A stretch of DNA of 64,000 bases from Nautilus pompilius. Taxonomy: Eukaryota > Mollusca > Cephalopoda > Nautilida > Nautilidae. Below the pieces are notes generated by a model. The model was not told where the DNA came from and made no database searches. It saw nothing but the letters and a program-made list of their open reading frames with translations. The stretch covers positions 2,356,001 to 2,420,000 of the forward strand of contig JACATO010002127.1 of assembly GCA_018389105.1 (NCBI GenBank). The letters run 5' to 3'. Below are positions 24,935 through 36,627 of this stretch, piece by piece (position 1 is the stretch's first letter; each line of letters starts with the position of its first letter). A program made the translations under genes and the position numbers.

Positions 24935-25290
24935 TCAAAATATGACATTAAATTTCCATTTATTTCTGTAACTAAAATTCCTTATAAATTGGGTTAATTC
25001 TTACTTCAGATTTGAAACAGCATACTCAAATTAGTCTAAGATACATATTTTTACCTCAGTAGCAAATTGGTTGTTGACCAATGTTATCACTATGATAATA
25101 TTTTTATACTAATGTAATAATTTATTTACATATTTCATATACTGTAACATAAAGTTATTTCTCAGGTTATTTACATACATGCCATACTTATTTTGACTTC
25201 CGTACTTACATAAAAACAGTATTTGCAGTTTATGGGATTCATACCATTTTTCTGGAATGTATCTCCTGCAAATTTGAAGGGTTCACTGTA

Positions 25291-28200
25291 ATGATAATAG
25301 TCTTATTGTGTTGTGGACAGAGCTTCTTAAAGATAAAAATAAAATTATCAAACTTTTTTTTTTTTGTAGCTAAAAAAAGAAGAAGAAAAGTCAAATCAAG
25401 CAGAGTACCCTTTCAGTTTTGCCTTTTTCATTTAAAAACTTTATGAAAAAATATGCATTAGCATTAATTTCTTGCCCAGCTGCACATTATCTTTTTACAT
25501 AAGAACAATCTAGTTGTTTTCTGTGATTGTCAAGGTTCATAGCTGATTTTGTAACCACCAATAGTGCAAGAAAATTTACTATTGACTCACAAATATACAT
25601 CAACTATACAAATGTATCCAAAATATTGTTTATTTTTAAGCAAATTTTTTATGAAATACTTTTATTGTGAACTGAAACTACTGATTGATAAATATCATTT
25701 GATTAGACAATAAAAGTCAATCATAGAAGATTATCAATGGTATGTCTGAACTAGGAGAATCTGGATATTTTCTTGTCTTCAGCTGTGGATCTCTAGTTAT
25801 TGATCTCAATTAATGAAGATAAAAGATTATTCAGGTCAAAATAAAGCTGATACCTACTTCATATTTCTGTGCAACTGAAATCAATATTATTTACTGCCAC
25901 CTGTTATGATTATTTAAAAGATTTAATTTTCGTATTATTTAGTGCAACACTACTTAGAAACTGATAAAAAAGCAAGCTTGTTATTTTCTCTTAAAGAATT
26001 AGTTTTGCTTTTACAAATCTTTTTGTATGATGAATTGTTATGTAATTGGTTTCTTTTCCTCAAAAATAAACTAAAAAAGAAAACAAAATGATTGATTTGT
26101 TTCTGTTGACTCTGTTGATTCAATAAATTCAGTAAGTTTATTTATCTGTGTTTAGCTGCATTTTCACTATCTTAACCACAATGCCCTTTATATTGAGGTC
26201 AGTGGATCAGCTCATCATATTTTGCAAATACTATCACCCTTCAAGGTTGGTAACAAGAACTACTTCAAAATGTCCACTCACTATTATCATATGTCCCCCT
26301 CTGCATCACCAAAGACTGATATTTTTTAGTATCAGTTTACTTTGCACTGTGGTCCTGTTACATTGACCAGCTCTGATGTTGTCAATCAGCCATTGGTCAG
26401 ATATCTGCCTCTCTGGGGAGTTATCTCTACAAGCCTCTACTGTTGAATGCCTTTACTGTATGGAAAACATGCTGAAATACATCCACTGTGCTATACTAAC
26501 TGCTGCAGTTAATTGCTGTTTGCTGAAATCGTTTTCCTTTTTTAAAAAAAGAAAAGTTGAGGTTTTTTTTTTTTAATTTGAGGGAGAAACAGAACAATGT
26601 ACGATCAGTTTTAAATTTTCAGTTTTTTAAAAAATTTTCAGCTTAAGATACAAATCAGCTTTCCCACAATGCAACATGAATATTAGGGATATTTAAATAA
26701 AAACTAGCTAGATACCATTGCAGCAATGCTATTTCAGCCAAATTTAATTTTAATATGTTGCGTTGTGGGATAGCTAATATTATGTTTTGCTGGAGAACGA
26801 CATCTATCTGTTTTCATAATTAACAGCTCTAACATGGAACATAGCCATCTACAAACATAAACTCAACCATGTTTAATTTTTTTTTTCATTTTAAAATTAT
26901 TTTAGTGTTGACTTGAATTAATGCTCTTATTTTTATTTTTCTTTTGAATTGTTATTATATTCCTGTCTGAAATATATACAGCATGCTGAACCCAACTCTG
27001 ATAATATGCACTGAACTATTTAAAGGTTTGCATTCCTAGCTGAGATTTGTTTCTTTTTGCTTAAGAAATGAAGGAAGCTTCCTTCTCTTTCCCTTTTCAT
27101 TCAAGAAATCCTCATTACCTGGCTTTCTTTGTGGACCTCAACTGTAGAAAAAGATCCATTGACAAACACATAACTGATACATTTTACAAATTATAATGCT
27201 TTCATTATTTCCTATCTACCAAAATCTGGGATATTCAAGCATGAATGAAAATTACTGATGAGAATGAAACTAGAATACTGAAGTTTGAGGAATTTTAACT
27301 TCAGATATCAAATATGGGGAATCCTGTCTACACTTAAGGTGCTTGACAACCTGGAATCTAAATAAACTGGATAGAAAGAAACAGGATATTTTGGAATGCT
27401 AGTCAAATATTATTTTGAGTTTCTATAGTGAAACTTATTTTGGTGGATTTTACTTGTTAAGCCTTTAGCAGTTTTAAGTGCTATACTCTTTATTATAACT
27501 GGTGTGGGAAGAGAGAGTGCCAAACTCTAGAACTCTGGACGGTGTCCCATAACTGACTAGTATATATCTAATAGTTATGTTAATATTTTTGTGACAACAA
27601 TGAACCAAAAGCTAACTGGCTGCTGTTTTTTTGGGTTCTTAGAATTTCTTAAGCCAGCACATTTTATAAATCAATAGAATGAATACCTCTTCACCCAGTA
27701 GAATCAACCTGCTGGATCCCCATTGTTTTATGATATTAGATAAGAAAAATAAATTCTGCTGCTAGAATTACTTACACAGCATTACAGGGCCCTCTTTCTT
27801 AACTGGGATGATTTTCTTCTACTTTGCAAAGACAAGAATTTGTTTCTCTTGGGATATTACTTCATATTAGCAATAGGATCAAACTTCAGTTGATCAGAGG
27901 TTATTAGCACAAAAGTAATGACAAGTATTAATAGAGAAATAAGCTAGCAACAAAACAGTTCTTTAGTGAATTCATTCTTATCTTTCTATAAAAGTCTTTA
28001 TGAAATATCTGAAAATAATTAGGACTTGCAATTTGTTTAAAAGTGTTTTTACCTGAATTTCAAATCAATTTCATAATTGTTTTTGTAAATATTTCAACTA
28101 TTAAATTATGCAGTGTTATAGTAAATTATAATTAGAAGTGTGTAAATGGACTTTATGGTGAGCATTACCAATCTTTTCACCACACACTTCTGTAAAATGA

Positions 28201-29222
28201 CAACTGTTTTATTGTTTTTCCATGCCTGTAGAATTATTGCCTGAAATGATCAAGACTATCATCAGAATTCAAGCTACCTGCTCTGTGTACTTCTACTTGT
28301 GTCTTTGGGCATCAGTTTCTTAACTTCTCCTTACATGTCTGAGGTAAATGGATTTTACATCTTTTTTGGCCCTGCTGGCAAGCAAAATTCCAAACTCTAG
28401 CTTTGAGCAATGAAAAGTGAAGAACAGGAATAAATTCTACATAACAGGAAACATTTGAAATGTAAACTGCTTATAAATAAACGGGCTTCCTTTTAATCTG
28501 ATATTTACACATCCAGCTTCTGTTTAGACAAAGTATTGACATCTGCAGAGTAAACCAGGGTCATTGTTTGTTTATGTTTATTGTGTTCAAAGAATCTTAA
28601 GATTTTGGAGAAAATGCATTTATAATTTCAAAGTTGATGCTTTACTGTGTTTATTTTGGAATGCTTGCATCAGAAGACCAGCTGTAACAGCTGTCTACAT
28701 ATTGGATGTTGATTGCCTACAGTCACAACACATTAATACTGCCAAGGTATTGTGCTGTATTTATTTATACATTAAAATTATTTTCATTGTTTACATAATT
28801 AGTAAAATATACAGTGATGACTATTGTTAATTATTATATAATATAGAGGAAGGGGCAAAGACAAGCGACTTTCTCTTGTCAGTAATATTTATGAAGTGAA
28901 GATTTTATAGTTATTTTCAGAGGATCAGGAAGTCTTTCAATACACACAAAGCTCCATATTCAGTGCAGTTTTAAATGCATTGATAGTGCTCAGCTGCTTT
29001 CAACACTCCATTACTTAAAGAACAACTTATAGATGTCTAGTCTATCATGACATCTATAAAGTTTTAGATTATAACAGCTGATAGCCAAGAGCCCGAAATA
29101 AGAAATAGTTTCAAAATTTTTGACATTCAAGATAATTTTCTTAAAAATTTCTTAACACACATCCATTGGCAAAAAAAAAATGTTGGTTTTTTTTTAACTC
29201 ATTTCAGAATTTTATTGAAATG
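25291..29222. other. Anonymous AT-rich DNA
   Basis: Nearly 4 kb with only one P90 MITE (26698). There are no exons I can defend: the open frames at 26148-26366, 26376-26576 and 28564-28830 are chance-like in composition, with no domains. Poly-A/T tracts are frequent. Confidence 0.5.
26698..26755 (+). mobile_element. Palindromic MITE, family P90, copy 4 (partial)
   Basis: AGATACCATTGCAGCAATGC followed by TATTTCAGCCA matches the core of copy 2 (AGATACCAATAGAGTAATGT) and of copy 1. The outer arms are decayed. Confidence 0.6.
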
Positions 29223-29370
29223 TAGGGGAGAAAGCACATGTAAGATGTTACAGTACCAGTAATTCCCAATCAAATGTATAGATGATGCTGTAATTGATGG
29301 CATATGCTTTGACCTTAGGAACTACTGGAGTTGTTTTGTAACAACTAGCACCCATTTCCTTCCCCTGTAG
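29223..29370. mobile_element. Foldback MITE, copy 2 (shortened arm)
   Basis: It shares GTAAGATGTTACAGTACCAG and the internal TATAGATGATGCT with the element at 21753, and ends with the inverted TGTAACAACTAGC. The left arm has lost the TAGTTGTTATAGGG part, so the arms are unequal. Outer ends are AGGGGAGAAA and, inverted, CAGGGGAAGGAAA. Confidence 0.7.
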
Positions 29371-30598
29371 TTATTTGAAGGGTTAATAGTTTTTATGTAC
29401 AAACTGAAAATATAAATGATGCTACTTTTTCAATTATCAGTAAGTTATCTCACAGTATGACACTGTTTGATTCTTTAGTTGATAATTCTCTGCATTCTGG
29501 TAACTTCAAATCTGTAATTATTGTACATTAAGAAAAAATAAAGATTTGTTCTTGTTTGTTCAGATTCTGTTCTATTTAATGAGTTCCAGATCATTTATGT
29601 TTTTCTTTTACTCCAGGTCATGTATAAAGATGTGGACTTTTATTTTTTTTTAACCTACTTAGTTCAAACATTACTTGAGTACAGAAGAAGACCGTGGCTA
29701 TTTATATTTCATATTTTCAGATTTCCTGGTCAATAGCATTTAACTGGCCCACTGAGGCTTACTTCACATCAAAGAGTAACTGACAGGATTTTGTTGCTAG
29801 CTTGGAGCTTTTAAGATCCTTTTCCAAAATGTTCATTCTTGTTGCTTACTAGTAATAATTGCTTTGGGTCTTTTTCCCTAACAAGTAAGGTGCGTTATCT
29901 ATATCCAAACACTTGAATAATTCATGGTTTGTGTTAAATAACACTTATGGTCTGATCTGCTTAATAACATGTGAAAGTATTGAATGCATTTCCTTTTCTC
30001 ACCTTCAATTAAAGATGTGACCTTCCATCCTAGTTAAAACTAGCTGCTGTAAGCATATTTTGGCTGTAGAAAAATTGCTGGTAAAATACAGTTAATAGGT
30101 AAGCTCCTTTTGGCAGCTTCAGGGGGTTAAACAGTCAATCAACCAATTCAATAAAATATGAACTAAAACTATTGATTCTTAAATTTCATTAATAATTCTG
30201 AGTTTACTAAAAATGAAAATTTCAATGTATATTGTCAACTCTTTAGTTATTTTACAATTTCCACTGTCATATTCATTGGTTATCAAGGTTATATACATTA
30301 TTTGCAGATAAGACTTAAAAACATCTTAAAGCATAGATGTCTTGATCATCAGGCTTCTCTCTGCTGATAATTACGGGAAAATCCCACAATGCAATGCAGT
30401 GTTATGATTGGTAACCACCTTTTCTTGGTGTAAACATTTTTTCTCTACTTTTTAAAATTGTGAATGAGTCCCAGGATATACATCATAAAATCTAAATACA
30501 TTGTTTGGGCAGTCAACTTATAGCTGTTGGCTTCAGCAGCAGTATATTGTTGGAATGTATTCTAACTTAGAAGCAGACTAAAACTTCTTTCAGATTAC

Positions 30599-30692
30599 AT
30601 ATGGCTCTGCTTTAATTTTTTCAAATACATCTCGTCTAAGAATATCTGTGGCACTGTCTGTATCCATTAATTTTATTACATTATACTGAGAT
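30599..30692 (-). other. Candidate host-gene exon (94 nt)
   Basis: On the minus strand a strong acceptor, TTTTTCTTTCGGTTTTGTTT followed by TGTAG, is followed by 94 nt and a GTAATC donor. After one leading base, one frame is fully open for 31 codons: it begins SQYNVIKLMDTDSATDILRR and continues DVFEKIKAEPY. Balanced charge, codon-like composition and bounded splice signals make this the most exon-like stretch in the window. I do not recognise the protein. The frame reaches a stop 3 codons past the donor, as expected in an intron. It may belong with the candidates at 33956 and 39427 on the same strand. Confidence 0.45.
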
Positions 30693-31869
30693 CTACAAAA
30701 CAAAACCGAAAGAAAAACCATATTGTGTACATTCACAGACAGCCTTGTAGATGGTGAGTGAAATATTTCAGCTGTTTTAGGGTTTGTTTGTTTTTTTTTA
30801 TACATGGGAAACCTGCTGTTCAAATTATTAGAATTTTACCCAAAGTATCATTCATGGCATAAACTAGATGTACGACAAAGAATGGGAAGGTAAAATCCAC
30901 TTGAAAGCAGCATCAACAGAAGCTTGGTCCCCAGTTCCTGGACAAGCAACAAACTGCTCTTTGCTAGGCTTAAAAATGTTGTTACAACAGTGGCAGAGAT
31001 AAATTAATTTTTTTTTAAATAATTATAATGTTTTGTAGTTTAGGATTTAGGATTGGAAGAGATAAGCAAGTGAAAACAATGGCATGTTTCAATTTTAGTT
31101 ATCAGAGAGACAAGAAGCCATGTAGCTTCTACAAGTTACCCCAGAGATACAAATGCTTCTCTTAAGTGTTTTCCTATTCGGTTTTTCCATAGTTCAGTCA
31201 TGATCTGTATTTTCATAAAACACAATTACTAAATTCTGAAATCATATTTAATTAACTTTTTTTTTTAATTTTAAGAGAGATCTCATTTGTTTTACATTTG
31301 TAAATCCCCCCCTTTTTTACATTTCTTTATTTTCTGAAAATCTTTAATTTAAAATTAAAAGAAAATAACTTTAAAATTTAGTTGGAGAAAATGTATACAT
31401 TCTGGCAAAGATTTTTTTCTTCGATTTCCGACTTTATTGGGTTTTAATTTGTGATCGTTTATCATCTAATTTAATAAACTATTTCAGCTGCTTAATTTGC
31501 TTTAAGCTTTATGATGACAGTATCTTTACTCATATAAAACCTTACATAATTTGTGTATTAATTCTTTGGCAGGATTTATTTGGCACTACCAGTTATTATT
31601 TAATTTTAATCAAATACTTGAAAAGATATAGTAAATATTTTATATCTTTAAACACAAGTTTTTTCTTTAAAAAATAAGCTAAAATTCCCTCTAGAATAGT
31701 GCTTGCAACAGTAGTAGAACGAAGAATTTTCAAAAATTCTGTCACACTTTATATATGTTTCTGTACAATAACCTTAATTGCTCAATTTTTTAAATAAACT
31801 CTTCTTTTAATTTTTAGAGAATTATTGTTATATGAAAGATTTAAATCTATATATTATGATAGTTTTTTC

Positions 31870-32010
31870 TGTTGAACTGGCTGAGCAAGACACATGGTGT
31901 TGCAGTGATACGGGTTTAATGATGAATGTACTGTGTGGCACAGTTCCTAGCCCAACTTATGCTGAGTAATATAAATTTTAAGAGTAGTTAGGTAGATATG
32001 CACCTCAGAT
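31870..32010 (+). repeat. Dispersed repeat R140, copy 1
   Basis: The stretch from GTTGAACTGGCTG to ATGCTGAGTAATATAAATTT aligns with 49788-49960. Shared blocks include GTTGAACTGGCTG, AGTGATAC and GCTGAGTAATA. It is non-coding. No inverted ends, poly-A tail or tRNA-like boxes were seen, so its class is unknown. Confidence 0.6.
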
Positions 32011-33221
32011 GGTATACAAAGGATTAAAATGTACTTGACAAAATTAAGTTTTGATAAAGAAAAACAGTCATAACCTTTACAAAAAAATGTTTATATTGTT
32101 TCTAGTTACTTCCATTTTAGGTAATTGCCTCTAGCATACCGATGCTTACTTTTACAATAAAAGGTAACAATCTTTTTTGTACTACTGGAGCTCATTGGTT
32201 GTTTCCAGCAGCTGCCACTTGCATTTTATGATGTAATGAAAGAAATTTGCCTCCTGTTTACTGCAGAATTAAGGTAAATGTGAGAAGCTTATAAGAATCA
32301 ATGTGATGATAGAACTTTGGCTTATTGAAATGGTTGTAGTACAAAAGAAAAAAATAATAGTTTTTAGTGTAGTGGGTTGTTATTAAATCAACTGAAATAT
32401 AATGGATATTGGGTGCTCAAGCAAGAGTCGGCAAAAACAGTTTGGTCTCAACATTTCTTTTATTCTATTTCTACTTCTGTAGCTTAAATGTTTGCATGCC
32501 AACAATGGTAATTGTTGGTGGCATCGTGGACTACTTTTGTGGCTAGATACGTCTACTAACTAGAGGGTGCATGTTAATGTTCTCCATTCATGTACTTTTA
32601 GGGTGGAGTTAGACGATATTATCAGATTACTTAGGATAATATAAACTAAACTTTAAAAACTGATTAAAAATTAAGGACAATGTTTTTAGTTGTGTTTATA
32701 TATATAAATAAGGGTATTTCTCATTACTATGTTTATGTTTGAGATCAGACTAAAAGTATCAGCTGCAAATGTAATCAACACCAATAGTCAGACATTAACA
32801 GTTTTCATAATTAACCCTGATTGATAATGGTGACAGTGAATGATTTCCAAATTGTAGATTTATTAGCTAGTTTGATGACTAATAATATAGTTGTAAAAAA
32901 GCCCAAAATATTTCTCTTGACTATAACCAGAATGTGTTGGTTTTAAACCTACATGTGTTTATTGACATTTAAATAGTATACAGCTGCTTATTTGAGTGCT
33001 TGCTATTTTGAGATTTTAAATTAATATAACAGATTTCCACTAACAAATAAAGATATTTCTTTTTTGGAATGTGCTAAGGTAGATAGTTTTATTGGATAGC
33101 TCTAGGTTAAGAAGTTACAAATTGAATTTCCTTCCATGTTAAAAATTTTAGAAATACAATTCAATTATTTTGGACCATGACACAAAATTTGGATAGACTA
33201 AAATCAGTCAGTTACTGTTTT

Positions 33222-33395
33222 GCCTGGCTTGCTGTGGTAGAGGACCCAGCAGATCTCTCTGGCATGGTTTTTTTTTCTCTCTCTCTCTCCTGTACCAGTC
33301 TGTCAGGGTGGGATTCCTCCCACAGCTATGCAGAGGAGCTGTTCCATTTCCTGCTAAAGACTAAACACTAGGCCCTATGAGGTACGATGAATAGA
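33222..33395 (+). mobile_element. tRNA-SINE body, 5'-truncated (copy D)
   Basis: It shares with the SINE at 59035 (opposite strand) the blocks GCTTGCT..GGTA, GCATGGTTT, CTGTACCA, GATTCCTCCCACAGCTA and TAGGCCCTATGAGGTAC. The tRNA-like head with boxes A and B is not recognisable, so this is a body and tail remnant. A (CT)n run sits inside it at about 33277-33290. Confidence 0.6.
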
Positions 33396-33955
33396 AACAC
33401 TTTTAACAGAACTATGGCAGTGCATAACCTCATGAGATATATCTACAATTGCAGATAATGATGTTTGTAGAGGAAAGATCAACTAATTGATAAATAAAGG
33501 AAAATACAAAGAGAATCTTATGACTGATAAGTAGTAGTTAAAAAGAAAAAAACTTTGTCATCTTGTTTAAATGAATTTAAGAATGACCAAAAAGTACATG
33601 CAAACCTTTAATTATAATTTTATAACTGGCACACATTTAAAAGGATTAAAGGTTAAACAGGATTTAAATAATTATGGACCTTTATATATCTTTTTCTATA
33701 TATATAATTTGAAATAGAAAGGAATTTTAAAGAAAAGAACAGGTATGCTTTGCAGTGTCTTTTTACTTAAATAAATATTACTGCATTAGATTTATATCAC
33801 TTTAACAATATCAGATTTTTTCCTGTGTGGTAGTGGGTTTTTTTGGCTGAACTAGATTGTTAGGTTTGTAGCCTACAGTCATGGAACACATTCATGGTAT
33901 AGTCTATGTCAAGAAAGATCAGCTGATCTTGGACTAATTAGTCTTGATACTTTAC

Positions 33956-34043
33956 CTGTGCCTTTTTTTGTATGTGAAACAGCATCTTTCTTAGTGATTT
34001 CTACAACATTCATATTGCTTCTATTTATACACAAGTTTTTGGT
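33956..34043 (-). other. Candidate host-gene exon (88 nt)
   Basis: The minus-strand acceptor tract TTTGTCTGTCTTTTTGTTCA ends in CCTATCCAAG. The stretch then runs 88 nt to a CACAG/GTAAAGTA donor. Only one frame is open: TKNLCINRSNMNVVEITKKD continuing AVSHTKKGT, a polar lysine-rich peptide with no domain I know. Both splice signals are good, but the exon lies in AT-rich DNA and could be a chance pairing. About 130 bp upstream on the same strand (34200-34140) another protein-like stretch reads DLELAKEQWKQKSDT. Confidence 0.35.
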
Positions 34044-34439
34044 CTTGGATAGGAAGTGAACAAAAAGACAGACAAAGCCTTTATTATGGAACAAGTAAGT
34101 AATATGGAATAAAGGCATGCCAGAAAAGCAAACATTTGTATCACTCTTTTGTTTCCATTGTTCCTTTGCCAGTTCAAGATCTTTTATTATAAAGCTCCAG
34201 ATAAGCAGCAGACCCCTGTTTAGTGTTATGTCAGGGCAAAGGATAAACACAATAGTATCTGATTTAACAAACCTTAAAGTGTGAACTTTGTTCTTAGTTT
34301 GGACAGTTTATGGACATTTAAAAAAAAAGCTAGTTATACCACACAAAAACATTCTTGACAATATATCTTGCTGTGACTATAATACAATAAATCTAATATC
34401 TTTCATTGTTCTGTTAAAATGGACTATAATGTCAGTCAG

Positions 34440-35772
34440 TACTTTTGCTTTCCAAAAAGAAACTCAACTTTTAAAACAGCATGCCAACCAGCCGGCACAG
34501 CGTGCTCGTGACTGCAGTACTGTTTATTGGTGACCTTGACCTTCAGTCTAATAATAGCTGCTTCATGCCACGTCAGTTAGTCATCGATCTACATGCGCTA
34601 GACTGAGTACATTCATAGTGCACTTGGCGATTTGTTGCAAGTTGAACAATGAAGGATCTTGAAAAGCAACGTGTTTGTGTGAAATTCTGTTTCAAATTGG
34701 GAAAAACTTTTACTGAGACTATTCTAATGTTGCAACAGGCCTATGGGGGGGGATTATTTGAGCTGTATGCAATGTCACGAGTGGTACCAGCATTTCAAAT
34801 AGGGAAGAACATCCACCGAAGACAATCCCAAATCTGGACGACTTTCCACAACAACAGACGACGATCACATTGAGAAAGTGCGTGCTGTGATCCGTGGAAA
34901 TCGTCACCTGTCTGTCTGAGAAGTTTCCAAAGAAGTAGGCATCTGTAAAAGTTTGTGCAACATGATTTTAAAAGAAAAATTGAACATGCATCGTGTAGCC
35001 GCAAAATTTGTGCAGTGTCTGCTGACAGATGCACAAAAAGAGAACTGAGTCATAGACGGCCTGCAGCTCTTTGATTGTTCGAATGCTGATGAAAGTTTTC
35101 TGAAAAGTGTCACAACAGGTGTCAAAACATGGGTGTACAGCTATGATGTTGAAACAAAAAGACATTCATCGCAGTGAGTTGGATCATCATCACCGTGACC
35201 AAAAACAGCACATCAGAGTCGCTCAAATGTGAAGGTGATGTTGATCCTCTCTTTTTGATTGGAAGGATGTTGTTCCTCATGAGTTTGTTCCACGCAGATC
35301 AATAAAGAGTTTTACTTGGATGTCCTGAGGTAGTTGAGTGAGGCAGTGCAAATGAGGAGGCCTGAGGCATGGAAAAACAAAACCTGGATGCTGCACTTCG
35401 ACAATGCACCTGCTCACGTGTCACTCCATATCCATGTCTTTTTGGCAAAGCGCGAGACGAGTCTTGTCTCCCAGTCGCCATACTCTCCAGATTTGGCCCC
35501 TGCAGACTTTTTTTGGTTTCCCAAAGTTGAAATCCACCCTGAAAGGTCATCGATTTCAGACAATAGAAGAGATCAAAGAAAATTCACTATGAGAACTGTG
35601 CCACTATCCTTGAAAACGCGTTCAAGGATGTGTTCCAAAACTGGAAAAAATGTTGGGAGCGGTGTATCAACAGTGGAGGGAACTATTTTAAAGGAGACAA
35701 GTTTGATTAAGTTGTAAGTAGAGCAATAAATTTGTTTTTTAAAAAGTTCAGTTTCTTTTTAGATAGACCTCA
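34440..35772 (+). mobile_element. Mariner transposon, complete length but frameshifted
   Basis: The terminal repeats are alignable: left TTTCCAAAAAGAAACTCAAC (34450) and inverted right TATCTAAAAAGAAACTGAAC. The borders are 1.33 kb apart, the normal mariner size, with TA at the right border (35773-35774). The transposase runs on the plus strand from ATG 34649, with VCVKFCFKLGKTFTETILML at its N-terminus. The helix-turn-helix follows (ICKSLCNMILKEKLNMHRVA, ~34940-35000). Later come the second-Asp block (MLHFDNAPAHVS, ~35390-35425) and YSPDLAPADFFWFPK (~35480-35525), which holds the third Asp. The second and third catalytic Asp are intact. The gene is broken by several frameshifts and stops. Confidence 0.9.
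34649..35711 (+). pseudogene. Mariner transposase pseudogene
   Basis: This was once a ~345-residue mariner transposase that bound the terminal repeats and cut and pasted the element at TA sites. The MKDLEKQRVCVKF start agrees with the family's N-terminus. The usual order is present: N-terminal helix-turn-helix, linker, DD34D catalytic core, C-terminal WERC..GxYFEGD region (here WERCINSGGNYFKGD, ~35655-35700). The reading moves between all three plus-strand frames, and an in-frame stop lies near 34917. SETMAR-like host fusion was considered, but no SET domain lies nearby. It resembles the mariners that are often annotated as GVQW-type proteins in cephalopods and arthropods (from memory). Confidence 0.85.
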
Positions 35773-36189
35773 TATATATAATGTATAGAAAGGAAATAAA
35801 ATTATATACAAATTTAGAGAAATATTCTCAATAAAAGTATTGTTGAAATGTGGTCATTAATATTATTTTAATAATTAAGGGTTCAGTAATTTGTATTTTG
35901 AAAAGAGTACCTGGCTAAGACTTCTATTTTATGAAGGAAAAAAAAAAAAAACTATGATCTGGATATTTAGCAAATTTGTTCAAGGTAACACTGAATTTAT
36001 GCATGGGTGAGTGGAAGAACAAGGGCTTTATATTCATTGAAAGACTGTAAATAATGACACAACAGGTTAAAGAAGGGTGAACTGATCCCTTTCAAACAGC
36101 TGTAGAATGTAAGGTTTCTTTGCAAATTTAAGTTTTGACAATGTACATCACCATACAAGACCATTTTTTCAAAATGTACCACATGTAAC

Positions 36190-36619
36190 CATGGTTGCCA
36201 ACCATCCTATATTTCAACGCATTGTCCTATATCCTATATTGACTTGTAAACAGGTAAGTGAGATTATGCTTTTAATATCAGGTTTAGTGATGCATATGTT
36301 AAAATAATTTCATAATTTGTTGAAGCACATTTCAGATATTATGGTTCAATTCGTACTGAATTAATTGTCAAATTAATAGGTCTAATATCAATTAACAGTA
36401 GGCCTGCATTTATTACTTGTTCCCTATCACGATTCTATTCATATGTTTTAATAAGATAATAGAAAATTTTATTAATAGCTACCGTTTTATTCATCCATTT
36501 TCAGGGAGGGCAAAATTTAAAGCATTTTTCATTCTCCGGATACCTCAAAACACCGGGGTGCTTCACGACCTCCTCTCCTCCTCATCCTATATTTTCATTT
36601 CCAAAAGTTGGCAACCCTA
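36190..36619. mobile_element. hAT-type MITE with 8-bp target duplication
   Basis: The left end is CATGGTTGCCAAC and the inverted right end is TAGGGTTGCCAAC, close to the CAGGGTTGCCAAC ends common in hAT elements. The flanks CATGTAAC (36182-36189) and CATGTGAC (36620-36627) match at 7 of 8 positions, as expected for the 8-bp duplication hAT makes. The subterminal motif CCTATAT is repeated near both ends. At 430 bp there is no transposase, so it must have been moved by a related active element. Confidence 0.85.
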
Positions 36620-36627
36620 CATGTGAC

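Larger units (their letters stand above)
23233..25288 (-). mobile_element. Element with Tigger-like ends carrying an uncharacterised ORF
   Basis: TA borders lie at 23231-23232 and 25289-25290. The left end CAGTAAACCCTTAACTTTCA and the inverted right end CAGTGAACCCTTCAAATTTG share the first 13 bases with one mismatch. Such CAGTRAACCCTY ends with TA duplications are characteristic of Tigger/pogo-type elements. The ~2.06-kb interior is unusual. It does not show a pogo transposase, but carries a broken gene of a different recurrent family (24240-24934, minus strand) plus a hairpin (23310-23715). Either the ends belong to that family, or a Tigger-like element has been invaded. Confidence 0.6.

Noticed and set aside
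32140-32230. Third copy of the foldback MITE
   Set aside because: Only a short CTACTGGAG-type similarity to the copy at 29223; arms absent.
34649-35717. A host SETMAR-type fusion gene
   Set aside because: There is no SET domain or splice structure upstream, and the transposase is frameshifted and lies between its own terminal repeats.
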